Notes: generated from the sequence alone by a model not told the origin. DNA of 64,000 nucleotides from Luteibacter sp. (GCF_009912395.1 NZ_WNDO01000026.1:20108-84107), one strand, 5' to 3'. Positions 7,109 to 16,057 are shown, counted from the first letter of the stretch. Numbers and translations are program-made.

Positions 7109-9975
7109 GCGATGGCCTCGTCACGCTCGCCGATCGATGTCACGGCCGCCGTGCGCAGCCGGTATTCCATCAGCAAGGGTGAGGGGAAGCGGCACTCCGG
7201 ATGCATGCGGCCCAACTGGAGGATCGAACCGGAGACGCCGCTCATCAGGCCGGGATTGTAGGCGTCGCGGGCCAGGCCGCCGACCATGCCGTGCTCTTCG
7301 ATGCTGGAGAGCACGAGGGCCACACCGGGCATCTCAACAGGCGGCACCAGAGCCGGATCGATGCGCGCGGCGCGATCCATGAGTTCCCATACGCTGAGGT
7401 CGCCGTGGCACAGCGTATGGTTGTGCCCCCAGGCACCGGCCGCCGCCGCGCGAACGGCGCGACGAAGCGTATGCAGATGGCGGGGATCGCCGGTGCGTTC
7501 GTACAGATCGCAGGCGGCGAAACCGATGCCTACGCTGCCGTGGCACCAGCTGTCGGCGAAGTCGCGGCTTTCGGGCTTGCGTACGTCGATCCAGTTGCCC
7601 GACGCGTCATGCCACAGCGATTCCTCGAAGTCGAAGGCGCGCTCGGCGAGGGACAGCCAGCGCCGCCGGTCATCATCGTCACCCGCGCGACTGAGGCCCA
7701 GGCGTGCAAGGGCCCAGCCGGTTCCCGTGGCGCCATGGGCGAACCCACCCAGCGGCTCGTCGAAGACGGAAGCGGGCCAGCGTGCGCCCTGCGCATCGAC
7801 GATCGCGGTGGCTTCCAGATGGTGTCCCGCACGCGCCGCCAGCGACAGCCAGCGTCGGTCGCGCGTGGCTTCCGCGAGATTGAGCAGGGGCACGATCATG
7901 CCGCTGACGCCTTCGAGGATATCGAGGACAGTTTCGTTCTCGATGTCCTTGCGTTCCAGACGAACGGCCTGCCGTATCGCTTCGTCCAGCCATCCCTCGT
8001 TCGGGCGGACCTGGTCGAGGGTAAGCCATGTCTGGATTTGCGATCCCAGGCCAATGAAACCGCCGACCGCGTCGGCATCGTCGATCCGCTCGGAGGCGCG
8101 GAGCACGCGCAGCGCACCCTCAAGGGCCTCGTCGACGCCCTCGATGGCATCGGCGCGGCCGTGCCGTACCTCTTCCGCGTAGCTGGCGAGCGTCAGGACG
8201 ATACCGCCCAGGCCTACGTAGAGGTTTGGCTGCAAGGTGCGCATGGTCCAGCCGCTGCGGCCGAGGATGGGGCTGATCCAGGTGATCGTGCCGTCGTCGC
8301 CACGTACGGACAGGCGCAGCAATTGTTCCAGGGTCCGTCGCAGCAGCGCCCGCCGACGCCGGTCGAGGTCGGCGGCATACGGATGCCGGGCGGCAAGATC
8401 GTAGGGGAGGCGTTTGTCGTCGTTGAGGCGCACGTTGAGATGCGCGGTCACGAGCGCGCCACGAATGGTCAGTTCCTCCAGTTCGAGGCGCATGTCCAGC
8501 CAGGCCTGGAACACCTCGCCCAGTTGGGCCGGATCGAGGGCATTGGCGAAGACGGGGACATCGCCGTAGCGCATGTCGTCGATCTCGCCAGCGATGATGG
8601 TCGGATCGGACGGGGCGATAGGAATGGCGGCGGCGTTGAGCGAGAGCAGCTCGGTGGCCCGCGCTACCGCGGCGGCTTCATCGTGCAGCGATGCGGGGTG
8701 CCAGAGCATGCGCATCACTTCTACGTAGGCCTGGGTGGGTCGCAGGATCTGCCGGATGCGGCAGCCGACGAAGGCGTGCAGAAGCGGCTTGAGTGCGCCT
8801 TGGCGATGCATTTCCGACAGCGTTGCCGTGACGCTCAGGAAACCATCGACGATCCGTTCCCAGAAGCGCGAAATGTCCGGATCCGCGCAGGGATGGTTCT
8901 TGGCCGCGTCCAGGTCGATGCTGACCAGCCCGACACGCGCGTCGGTGGTGCCGCCGTTGACGATTTCCGGCACGCGGATCTTCGGCTGTTCGCCGCGTAG
9001 GGCGCCGATGGCGGAAATATCCACGCCGTCCAGGCCGAGGGTGGGCGAGCGGAAGGGGACAAGTCCCGTGCGCAATACCGACGAGCGGATCAGTGCCTGG
9101 GCGAGATCCACGGCCTGCCCCTTGCCCGAGGGAGGTAGCGGCACCTCGGTGACGAACAAGCTTTCGACGTCCACCACGTGCGGGACGATCGACGTAGCGA
9201 TGAGGTTTTCGTAGTGGATATCGGTACCGCCGAGCAAGCGCATGACGGCGAGCCAGTGCCCGACGTTGCGATAGAAGATGTCCAGCTCGGCATCGTCGCG
9301 GCAGTGGACGTGCTCTACGTGATGGGCCCATCCGTACGCTCCCCGATCGAACACGGCGGGAACGCGGATGCGCGAGGGATCGCCCGGGAATACGGTATCG
9401 AGGAAGCGTTCCAGCGCCGCGTCCACGCGGAGCGAGCGCGGCTTGTACATGAGCGTGCCACCGGCAAAGTCCAGCTTCGCGACGGATTGGCCTGCGTCGT
9501 GGACATCGCCTTCGCCGAGATGGATCGCGCGCAGCGCGCCAAGCGTGTGTCCACTGAACGTCGACAGGGCCTCACGGTCGATGGCGATCCGGTCCAGCAT
9601 CGTCACGATGGCCTGGCGCTGCTGTTCAAGTACGCGGGTCAATCGTGGTGCAAGCGCGGGATAGCGTCGCTCGATCGCTTCGATGAACTCGCTCGTGGTG
9701 GCCCGGGCGATGAAGGCGGCGAAGCGGATGTCGTCGGAACCTTCCGGCAGCTCGCCGCCAAGCTTGGCGGCATGCAGTTCGAGTAGGAGGACGCGATTGA
9801 GCTTGCGCTCGGCATTGAGCAGCAACGCACGATCCGCCATATCGGAGACGAGGCGTCGTTCGTCGTCGTCGAGGCCGGGTTGGGAGGCGATGTCCGCCGC
9901 GAGTTGCCGACGCACGTCGGTCGTGAGGAAGGCGATGACAGGAGCGAATGCGTTCTGCGGCGCGGAAGCGTCCAT
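7102..9975 (-). CDS. lanM: Class II lanthipeptide synthetase LanM
   Basis: About 957 residues from the ATG at 9975; a GTG at 10038 would lie inside a strong hairpin and is rejected. The N-terminal half is the LanM dehydratase domain (DUF4135 type): around residue 165 comes KLDFAGGTLMYKPRSL, and around 250 GGTDIHYENLI with the Asp-x-His pair conserved in LanM active sites. The C-terminal third is a LanC-type cyclase: GFAHGATGTGWAL, then SWCHGSVGIGFA near 810 and TLCHGDLS near 854, supplying the Cys, Cys and His zinc ligands. Expected reaction: phosphorylation and elimination of Ser/Thr in a precursor, then Cys addition to form lanthionine rings. The precursor gene lies directly upstream on the same strand. 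Length and motifs are complete. Confidence 0.95.
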   Translation of the reverse strand: MDASAPQNAFAPVIAFLTTDVRRQLAADIASQPGLDDDERRLVSDMADRALLLNAERKLNRVLLLELHAAKLGGELPEGSDDIRFAAFIARATTSEFIEAIERRYPALAPRLTRVLEQQRQAIVTMLDRIAIDREALSTFSGHTLGALRAIHLGEGDVHDAGQSVAKLDFAGGTLMYKPRSLRVDAALERFLDTVFPGDPSRIRVPAVFDRGAYGWAHHVEHVHCRDDAELDIFYRNVGHWLAVMRLLGGTDIHYENLIATSIVPHVVDVESLFVTEVPLPPSGKGQAVDLAQALIRSSVLRTGLVPFRSPTLGLDGVDISAIGALRGEQPKIRVPEIVNGGTTDARVGLVSIDLDAAKNHPCADPDISRFWERIVDGFLSVTATLSEMHRQGALKPLLHAFVGCRIRQILRPTQAYVEVMRMLWHPASLHDEAAAVARATELLSLNAAAIPIAPSDPTIIAGEIDDMRYGDVPVFANALDPAQLGEVFQAWLDMRLELEELTIRGALVTAHLNVRLNDDKRLPYDLAARHPYAADLDRRRRALLRRTLEQLLRLSVRGDDGTITWISPILGRSGWTMRTLQPNLYVGLGGIVLTLASYAEEVRHGRADAIEGVDEALEGALRVLRASERIDDADAVGGFIGLGSQIQTWLTLDQVRPNEGWLDEAIRQAVRLERKDIENETVLDILEGVSGMIVPLLNLAEATRDRRWLSLAARAGHHLEATAIVDAQGARWPASVFDEPLGGFAHGATGTGWALARLGLSRAGDDDDRRRWLSLAERAFDFEESLWHDASGNWIDVRKPESRDFADSWCHGSVGIGFAACDLYERTGDPRHLHTLRRAVRAAAAGAWGHNHTLCHGDLSVWELMDRAARIDPALVPPVEMPGVALVLSSIEEHGMVGGLARDAYNPGLMSGVSGSILQLGRMHPECRFPSPLLMEYRLRTAAVTSIGERDEAIAY

Positions 9976-10016
9976 GGACCGTCCCGGATATCCCGTGGTA
10001 AGACCGAAGGAGAAGG

Positions 10017-10045
10017 GATAGCCGTGGCGGCCTGCCACGGCTATC
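10017..10045 (-). terminator. Perfect 12-bp hairpin between precursor and lanM
   Basis: GATAGCCGTGGC (10017-10028) and GCCACGGCTATC (10034-10045) pair perfectly around a 5-nt loop. On the minus strand the hairpin starts 17 nt after the precursor stop codon and ends about 41 nt before the LanM start. No U-tract follows, so it is more likely a partial terminator or an mRNA-stabilising or processing structure than a full stop. Such an element would let the precursor be made in excess over its modifying enzyme. Confidence 0.65.
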
Positions 10046-10062
10046 GGTGCTACGGCTGCTTG

Positions 10063-10251
10063 TTAGCAGCAGGCACCCGGCCGGGAGGCCGTACAGGAGC
10101 TACAGCGGGAGTCCAGCGCCACTTCGGCGTTGGTCATCGCGATCATCGTGTTGGTCAGGCCCTCGGTGTAAAGCGAGCCCGCCGGATTGTCATACCCACC
10201 TACGCTATCGGCACCACTCAACCAACCCACAAGGATCTTGTCGGTCTGCAT
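10063..10251 (-). CDS. lanA: Lanthipeptide precursor peptide (LanA)
   Basis: 62 residues, with an AGGGAG ribosome-binding site 8 nt before the ATG at 10251. A larger open frame on this strand reaches 10818, but only this end has a ribosome site and context. The N-terminal part (MQTDKILVGWLSGADSVGG) is leader-like and holds a Gly-Gly at 18-19. A middle stretch contains DNPAGSLYTEGLTN. The C-terminus is Cys/Ser/Thr-rich (DSRCSSCTASRPGACC) with cysteines at 50, 53, 61 and 62. Ser/Thr at 40, 48, 51, 52, 54 and 56 are candidate dehydration sites. The cleavage site is not certain. The gene is immediately upstream of lanM and divergent from the exporter. It may match a catalogued family of short uncharacterised proteins (DUF6229 is recalled, unchecked). 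Confidence 0.85.
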   Translation of the reverse strand: MQTDKILVGWLSGADSVGGYDNPAGSLYTEGLTNTMIAMTNAEVALDSRCSSCTASRPGACC

Positions 10252-10468
10252 TGGAGTACTCCCTGGTGTTATGGGTCTGCGCCCGGAATGAGAAGGACGT
10301 GCATCGCAGCGGGCGCTTCCGCGACGACGCCATCGGATCATTCTGCAGAGTCGCGGACAAGGACTTGGCGTTACGTGCCGAATTTGCATGGCGAACGCGA
10401 CAGGTATCCGCACGGCCTCTCTGGCAGGATGCACGTTACCGGCCAGCGAAGGAGGGAAGGACACCTCG

Positions 10469-12133
10469 ATGATCCTGAAACGCTTCATCATGCGGCACCG
10501 CGGCCTGGTGCTGGCTGCGGTGGGTCTATCGGCGGCGAGCGCGCTGTCGACGATGATGCTGCTCTCGCGCATCAACGACCTCGCCGCCCACGGTATCGGT
10601 ACCGATCGTGTCGGCCCGCTGCTGGCCGGCGCCGGGTGGCTGCTGGCTGTGCTGGCAGCCAGCACGACCTCGCAATTTATTCTCGCTCGCCTGGGCGGCG
10701 ATCTGGTGGCGCAACTGCGCCTGGACCTTTCGCGCCGTTTCATCGACCTGGAATACGAGAAGCTCGCCAATGAGAAGCACACGGTCTTCGGTTCGCTCAT
10801 CGAGGACGTGGCCAGCATCGCGCCGCTGGTGCTCGTGGCGCCGTTGCTTGCCTACAACGGCCTGCTGCTGGTTCTCTACGTCGTCTACCTTGGCAGCGTC
10901 TCGTTGCCACTGCTTGGCGTCATGCTGGTGTTCCTCGGCGCGACGGCGCTGACCTCGATCGTGTTCGAACGTCTACTTCGTCATCGCTTCGACGGCGTGC
11001 GCGCGGCTAATGAAAAACTGTATGAGTACTTTCGCTTCATCAGCGAGGGGAAAAAGGAAATGTCCCTCAACACCGCGAGGGCGCGGCATGTCGAACGGGA
11101 ACTGATCCGTCCGGCGATCTTCCATGCCCGCCGCCTGACGGTACAGGTGCATACGGGGCTCGGCTTCAACGAGGCCTGGTCGGCGGTGATGCTGTACGCG
11201 TCGGTGTTCGTGATCGTCTATCTGGGAAGCGCCGCGCTTTCGCTGCCCCAGGCGACCATCCTCCGCTTCGTGATCGGTGCCCTGTTCCTGAGCGGACCGG
11301 TCGCCTTCATCGTCAGCGCGGCGCGACAGGTTGGCGTGGGTACCGCGGCCCTGCGGCACCTCCAGAAGGTCGGTCTGGACCTCGATAGCGATGCGATTCC
11401 GATTCAGGAGGAGAGCCTCGCGGCGGATAGCTGCTCGTGGCATCGAATCGCGTTGCGTGATGTCAGCTACGCCTATCCCGGTGACCAGGAAGACCGTGTC
11501 GCCTTAGGGCCCGTGGACCTGGAAGTGCGGCGTGGGGAGCTGCTGTTCATCGTGGGGGGGAACGGCAGCGGCAAGTCGACCCTCCTTCTTCTGCTGGCGT
11601 CGCTCATCGCACCGCGTTCCGGCGAACTCCTGGTCGATGGTGCGCCCGTGGCAGCCGATATCGATCACCATCGGCGCCGTTTTACCGGTGTGTTCGGTGA
11701 TTTCTTCCTATTTCCGCATGTGCTCGACGATAAGGGCGATCCGTTGCCGGACGAGCGCATCCGCGAACTGCTGGCGACGCTGGGTCTGGGCTCGCTGGTG
11801 AGCGTGGAAGGCGGAGAGCTATCGAAGCTCACCTTGTCCACCGGGCAACGCAAGCGCCTGGCGCTTCTCCAGTGTTATGCGGAAGACCGCGATATCTTCT
11901 TCTTCGACGAATGGGCGGCCGACCAGGACGTCCACTTCCGCGACTACTTCTACCGCTCGCTCCTGCCGGACCTGAAGGCGCGCGGGAAGACCGTGGTGGC
12001 GATCAGTCACGACGACCGTTATTTCCACCTCGCCGACCGCGTCGTGAAGCTGGACGCCGGTCGTATCGTGTCCGATACCCGACAGCGTGCGAATGCCGGG
12101 GCTATGGCGGAGTCCTCGACGCTTTTGTCCTGA
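10469..12133 (+). CDS. Cyclic-peptide/RiPP export ABC transporter, SyrD/PvdE type
   Basis: 554 residues from the ATG at 10469, chosen for the GGAGGGAAGG purine tract just upstream. Six hydrophobic segments form the membrane domain (residues ~10-300), fused to an ATPase domain: Walker A GGNGSGKST, signature LSTGQRKR, Walker B DIFFFDEWAADQD. The FDEWAADQD block and arrangement are typical of the SyrD/PvdE/YojI cyclic-peptide exporter family, which acts as a homodimer in the inner membrane. There is no N-terminal C39 peptidase domain, unlike standard LanT transporters, so leader removal must occur elsewhere. It is divergent from the precursor gene (217-nt shared promoter region) and is the probable exporter of its product. 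Confidence 0.9.
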   Translation: MILKRFIMRHRGLVLAAVGLSAASALSTMMLLSRINDLAAHGIGTDRVGPLLAGAGWLLAVLAASTTSQFILARLGGDLVAQLRLDLSRRFIDLEYEKLANEKHTVFGSLIEDVASIAPLVLVAPLLAYNGLLLVLYVVYLGSVSLPLLGVMLVFLGATALTSIVFERLLRHRFDGVRAANEKLYEYFRFISEGKKEMSLNTARARHVERELIRPAIFHARRLTVQVHTGLGFNEAWSAVMLYASVFVIVYLGSAALSLPQATILRFVIGALFLSGPVAFIVSAARQVGVGTAALRHLQKVGLDLDSDAIPIQEESLAADSCSWHRIALRDVSYAYPGDQEDRVALGPVDLEVRRGELLFIVGGNGSGKSTLLLLLASLIAPRSGELLVDGAPVAADIDHHRRRFTGVFGDFFLFPHVLDDKGDPLPDERIRELLATLGLGSLVSVEGGELSKLTLSTGQRKRLALLQCYAEDRDIFFFDEWAADQDVHFRDYFYRSLLPDLKARGKTVVAISHDDRYFHLADRVVKLDAGRIVSDTRQRANAGAMAESSTLLS

Positions 12134-12227
12134 AACAGCGGCCGGCCGGGGCCATGTCAATCCGGATCAAATCCCCGTCCAGGCGGAACCGGTAGGATCG
12201 TTCCCGTAGAGCGAACCGGGGGCGGGC

Positions 12228-13049
12228 ATGGCGGTGGTGCAGAAGGCGGTCTGGTACATCGAAAGCCACTCCGGCGAGGCGCTGGCGTTGGCGGATGTCG
12301 CCCGGGCGGTGGGGGTGTCGCCTTACCATCTGGCCCGGGTGTTCCAGTCCGTCACGGGATGTCCGGTGGTGCGGTATCTGCGCGCTCGTCGATTGAGCGA
12401 AGCCGCGCGCCAACTTGCCGATGGCGCGCGTGACATCCTCTCGGTGGCACTGGCGGCGGGGTATGGCTCGCACGAGGCGTTCACGCGGGCATTCCGCGAG
12501 CAGTTCGGGCGTACGCCCGAGGACGTGCGGCAGCACGGGTTGGGCAACGTGACGTTGGTCGAGGCGATCCGCGTGATGCAGGATGCGCCACCCGAGGCCC
12601 AGGTGCCTCGGGTGGTCGATGCCGGGCCACTTTTGCTCGCAGGCCTGGCGGCGCGCTATCGAGGCACCGATACAGCGGGCATTCCGGCTCAGTGGCAGCG
12701 TTTCGAGATGGGTCTGTCGCCGTCCCGCCGAACTCGGTATGCCTATGGCGTGTGCTTTAACAACGACGACGACGGCAACTTTGATTATCTGGCAGCCTAC
12801 GAAGTGGCCAGTTTTACCGGCGCGCGCACGGATGACACGCGACTTCGATTGCCAAGGCGCCGTTACGCCGTCGTCCGTCATCACGGCCATGTCGGCTCCA
12901 TTCCGCAGACCTGGCGGGCACTTATGCAGTCATGGTTGCCGGCCGCCGGCCTGATCGCAGCGGATGCGCCGGAATTCGAACGCTATGACGAAGCCTTTGA
13001 TCCGGCCACGGGACGGGGCGGCGTCGAGATATGGGTGCCGCTCGACTGA
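12228..13049 (+). CDS. AraC-family regulator with GyrI-like effector domain
   Basis: 273 residues. An N-terminal AraC-type double helix-turn-helix occupies residues ~1-105 (VSPYHLARVFQSVTGCPVVRYLRARRL, summarised as VSPYHLARVFQS with YLRARRLSEAA, then AAGYGSHEAFTRAFREQFG). A GyrI/SOUL-like ligand-binding domain follows to the end. This N-terminal DNA-binding layout resembles Rob/SoxS relatives that answer to small hydrophobic or toxic compounds. The start has a GGGCGGGC tract upstream. It lies 94 nt after the exporter gene in the same direction and just before a secreted hydrolase; it could regulate either, which is inference. Confidence 0.88.
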   Translation: MAVVQKAVWYIESHSGEALALADVARAVGVSPYHLARVFQSVTGCPVVRYLRARRLSEAARQLADGARDILSVALAAGYGSHEAFTRAFREQFGRTPEDVRQHGLGNVTLVEAIRVMQDAPPEAQVPRVVDAGPLLLAGLAARYRGTDTAGIPAQWQRFEMGLSPSRRTRYAYGVCFNNDDDGNFDYLAAYEVASFTGARTDDTRLRLPRRRYAVVRHHGHVGSIPQTWRALMQSWLPAAGLIAADAPEFERYDEAFDPATGRGGVEIWVPLD

Positions 13050-13077
13050 GCGTCAGTCTTCACCACGGGGAACTACC

Positions 13078-14142
13078 ATGCGAATCACGATTCTCGCCTT
13101 ACTGGCGATATCGTCCCTCGGCGTCCATGCGGCGACCGTGGGAGAGCTGCACCGAACGACCACGACAGCGACGGCGGCCCTGCGGGACGCCGGTCATTCG
13201 GACCGCCTGGCGATCACCGTCTGGTATCCCGCCGTGGATGGTGTACAGGAAATGCCACTGGATATCGGGCCGCCTGGCAAGCCGCTGTTTCTTCCCGGGC
13301 ACGCGGCACCCGATGCGCCGTTTGCCGCCGGCCGCTATCCGGTGGTGTTGCTGTCGCACGGCTTCGGCGGCACGGCGCGGATGATGGGATGGTTCGGGAC
13401 GGCGCTCGCACGACGTGGTTATGTCGTGGTGGCGGTGGATCATCCTGGCAATAATGGACGGGGCGACATCACCCTGACCGGTGCCGCATTGTGGTGGGAA
13501 CGCGCGGAAGATCTGAAGGCGGCCTGGCGGGCCGTGCAAGACGATGCCACGGTATCTGCGCATCTGGATACGCATCGCCTGGGTGTCGCGGGGTTCTCGG
13601 CGGGTGGATTCACCGCGCTGGTGGCGGGTGGTGCGCGAGTGAATGTCCCTCATTTCGTCGCTTTCTGCGACAGGCATCCCGACGATGGCGTGTGTCGTCC
13701 GCAGATGGAAGCACCCCAACTGGCCCAGGTGGATCGGCACAGGCTGGCCGGCGATCCCGTGCTCGGCCCCCAACTGCCGAACGCCGGCAAGGACCATTCG
13801 ATTCCTGGCGTGAAAGCGGTTTTCGCGATGGCACCCGCGATCGTGCAGGGGATCGATCCCGCTTCGTTTGCCCGTCTAAGGATGCCGGTAGGCATCGTGG
13901 CAGGAGAGAGCGACGATGTCGCGCCGCCGGCCACCAATGCCGATGTCGCGGCGTCCGCTATTCCTGGCGCACGGATCGATCGTCTGGTGGGCGTAGGGCA
14001 TTACGACTTTCTCGCCGATTGCACCGAGGCGGGCCGGTCGGTGGTTCCGCAATGTACGAAGGCGAAGGCTCAGACCCTGGCTCATGAGCGAGCCATCGCC
14101 GATGCGCTGCGCTTGTTCGCGACGATGCCGGGAGCGCGATAG
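13078..14142 (+). CDS. Secreted alpha/beta hydrolase, dienelactone-hydrolase/PAF-acetylhydrolase-like
   Basis: 354 residues from the ATG at 13078, where a signal peptide begins (MRITILALLAISSLGVHA). Alpha/beta-hydrolase hallmarks: PVVLLSHGFGG oxyanion loop, nucleophile elbow GVAGFSAGG (Ser), a late acidic region MPVGIVAGESDDVAPP (Asp) and a terminal His in GVGHYDFLADC. The overall plan is that of secreted dienelactone hydrolase-like or platelet-activating-factor acetylhydrolase-like esterases. Several Cys in the second half may form disulfides in the periplasm. It starts 28 nt after the AraC/GyrI gene and may be co-transcribed. Substrate unknown. Confidence 0.85.
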   Translation: MRITILALLAISSLGVHAATVGELHRTTTTATAALRDAGHSDRLAITVWYPAVDGVQEMPLDIGPPGKPLFLPGHAAPDAPFAAGRYPVVLLSHGFGGTARMMGWFGTALARRGYVVVAVDHPGNNGRGDITLTGAALWWERAEDLKAAWRAVQDDATVSAHLDTHRLGVAGFSAGGFTALVAGGARVNVPHFVAFCDRHPDDGVCRPQMEAPQLAQVDRHRLAGDPVLGPQLPNAGKDHSIPGVKAVFAMAPAIVQGIDPASFARLRMPVGIVAGESDDVAPPATNADVAASAIPGARIDRLVGVGHYDFLADCTEAGRSVVPQCTKAKAQTLAHERAIADALRLFATMPGAR

Positions 14143-14239
14143 ACGCGGCGGGGGACGACGCCATTCAGGGAAAGATGCGATGTCCGCAATCCTGGCGTCT
14201 GCGTAGGATGGACGGAGATCAACGGACGATCGTCGCCTT

Positions 14240-16057
14240 ATGCCCTTCGAGCTTCCCATGCCACCTCCTCCGCCAGCCATCGTGGCGTTGGCGTCGAGGG
14301 TGGAGGCTTCCCATATAACGCCCGTAGACGCCGAGAACGTTGTTGCGGCGGCGTGGCTCGAACTACGCAGGGATGCGACGTTCGGGCGTTTCTGTCGGCG
14401 CTATCACGCTGATCCCGAAAGCCTGGTCGCGCATCCGGATGGAACCTTCTCCCTTCGTTCGGTAGATGACGACGGGATCACCGAGATTCATTTCAGGCCA
14501 TTCGATAGCCAGGGACGCTTCACAGGGCCTTTTGCCCTGGAAACGGACGCAGCGAAATGGAAGTCATCGCTCGATATCCTCCTTAGTTACACCTATGCTC
14601 TCGCACGCGATATCGGCAATGACGCGGTCGGTATTTCCAGGATGAATGGCATGCTGCTGGACCGTATGCTGGAACGTATCGACGGGGAGGGCGTGGAGAG
14701 GACGCGGACAGCGTCAGTGGTGCGCGCGCTCGAGTTGTTTGCCTCGCTGTATCGAAATGACGATGGTCACGTCATACCTGGGGCAGATATCGGGGGGTAC
14801 CGGTATGCAATCGATCAAGACGCGTTCGCGCGCCGCTTCGATGCGGATCACCGCATGTCGTATCTCACGGGGTGGGTGACGGCGCTTCCGCGGGAGGAAA
14901 TATCGTCGCGCGTGGCGATGCGGGTATTGGGAAAGCTAGCCGGCCATCTGAAGTCCTTGTACGCCGATGATGTCATGCTGCCGATGAGCCCTGATGAGGA
15001 GGGCAAGCGATGGTTCGTCGAATCGATGCGAAGCCGGGTGGTTTCGGGCGCTGCATCGCGAGGTGTCGCCATCGATGGCGGCACGGCGGATTTCGCGGCC
15101 AATGTGCTTTGGTGCATTCACATGGATGATCTGGCGGTGCGGAACGCGTTGCCGTCATTGCCTAACGTAGCGATTCCGACGGTCGGCAACTCGGCAACAT
15201 CTTCTTTTCCGTCCTCGTCCGTTGGGTCGGGTGCCTCTCCTTCGATCACCTATTCCCCCGACACGACGTTTCCTCCACGTTCCGTTGAGTCCGACAGGCC
15301 CTCCTCGCCGGTCGGAAAGGAGCCGCCTGCGATCGATGACGGCATGGCCTATCGGCCATGGACCATGGTGGTAAAGGTCGCCACGGTGGTGGGTGCCGTG
15401 CTCGTCTTCGGCGCTGGCGTGGTCACCGCGCTTACGGCGTCGCAGAAAGCCGCCGTGGTCCTGCTGGGAAATGCTGCGGCGGCTGCGGGCGCGACCTTGC
15501 TTGCGATCATGGTGCCGGGTGTCGAGAACGTGGCAAGTGCGGTTGGTACCTCGGGCCTGCTCTATGCCAGTGCCGTCGACTCCCTGGTAGCCAACGGCGT
15601 CGCACCGCAGCTCGCAAAGAGCGCGGCGATGGTTGAGGTATCCGGCGTCTATATTCTCGTCGGTGTCGGCGTGGCGCAGAGCGGCGAGGCGCTGGAAGCG
15701 TTGAAGCATCATCCGGGATGGCGAGCGGCACTGAAGGCAGCAGCCAGCATCCTCGCGACGATCGGTACCGCGGCGGCGGGTACGCCTGCGGCCGACAAGG
15801 CTGACCAGGCCAGTATCGCGGATCCGCAATACCGCTTTTTCAACAAACATCCCGATGTGCCCGAGCGCCTGGGGCACACGGGTAATGGTGCGGTCCTCGT
15901 GGGTGTCGGTGTCTTGCATACCGTGGACGAGATTCCTGGGGAAAACGAGACGCCACCCGATGACAACACGGCACCGGAAGACGAATCCATGTCATGGTGG
16001 CAGGTGTTGTTGTCGTTCTTCGATCCGTCCGGACTTCCCTCCCGTCGATCGCCCTAG
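14240..16057 (+). CDS. Unrecognised 605-residue protein with proline-rich start and hydrophobic helices
   Basis: No signal peptide. The N-terminus carries a poly-proline run (MPFELPMPPPPP). A soluble region of about 290 residues follows, then a Ser/Pro-rich linker (~residues 308-360), then a block of long hydrophobic helices (residues ~375-500: VVKVATVVGAVLVFGAGVV, AVVLLGNAAAAAGATLLAIM, VSGVYILVGVGVAQSG). The acidic tail ends with MSWWQVLLSFFDPSG. This layout (soluble head, flexible linker, amphipathic or membrane block) is seen in secreted effectors and pore-forming proteins, but no family is recognised and no immunity or secretion gene is visible beside it. No strong ribosome site precedes the ATG, so the start may be slightly off. 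Confidence 0.7.
   Translation: MPFELPMPPPPPAIVALASRVEASHITPVDAENVVAAAWLELRRDATFGRFCRRYHADPESLVAHPDGTFSLRSVDDDGITEIHFRPFDSQGRFTGPFALETDAAKWKSSLDILLSYTYALARDIGNDAVGISRMNGMLLDRMLERIDGEGVERTRTASVVRALELFASLYRNDDGHVIPGADIGGYRYAIDQDAFARRFDADHRMSYLTGWVTALPREEISSRVAMRVLGKLAGHLKSLYADDVMLPMSPDEEGKRWFVESMRSRVVSGAASRGVAIDGGTADFAANVLWCIHMDDLAVRNALPSLPNVAIPTVGNSATSSFPSSSVGSGASPSITYSPDTTFPPRSVESDRPSSPVGKEPPAIDDGMAYRPWTMVVKVATVVGAVLVFGAGVVTALTASQKAAVVLLGNAAAAAGATLLAIMVPGVENVASAVGTSGLLYASAVDSLVANGVAPQLAKSAAMVEVSGVYILVGVGVAQSGEALEALKHHPGWRAALKAAASILATIGTAAAGTPAADKADQASIADPQYRFFNKHPDVPERLGHTGNGAVLVGVGVLHTVDEIPGENETPPDDNTAPEDESMSWWQVLLSFFDPSGLPSRRSP

Noticed and set aside
7201..9000. 599-residue frame antisense to lanM
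   Set aside because: No domain, and LanM motifs on the other strand are unequivocal.
10047..10472. Plus-strand frame ending ATGA at the exporter start
   Set aside because: The 4-nt overlap looks like coupling, but the frame runs antisense through the precursor gene, its translation is Arg-rich with no hydrophobic or domain pattern, and the exporter has its own ribosome site.
10252..10818. Upstream extension of the precursor frame
   Set aside because: It is antisense to the exporter; only the last 62 codons have a ribosome-binding site and lanthipeptide-like composition.
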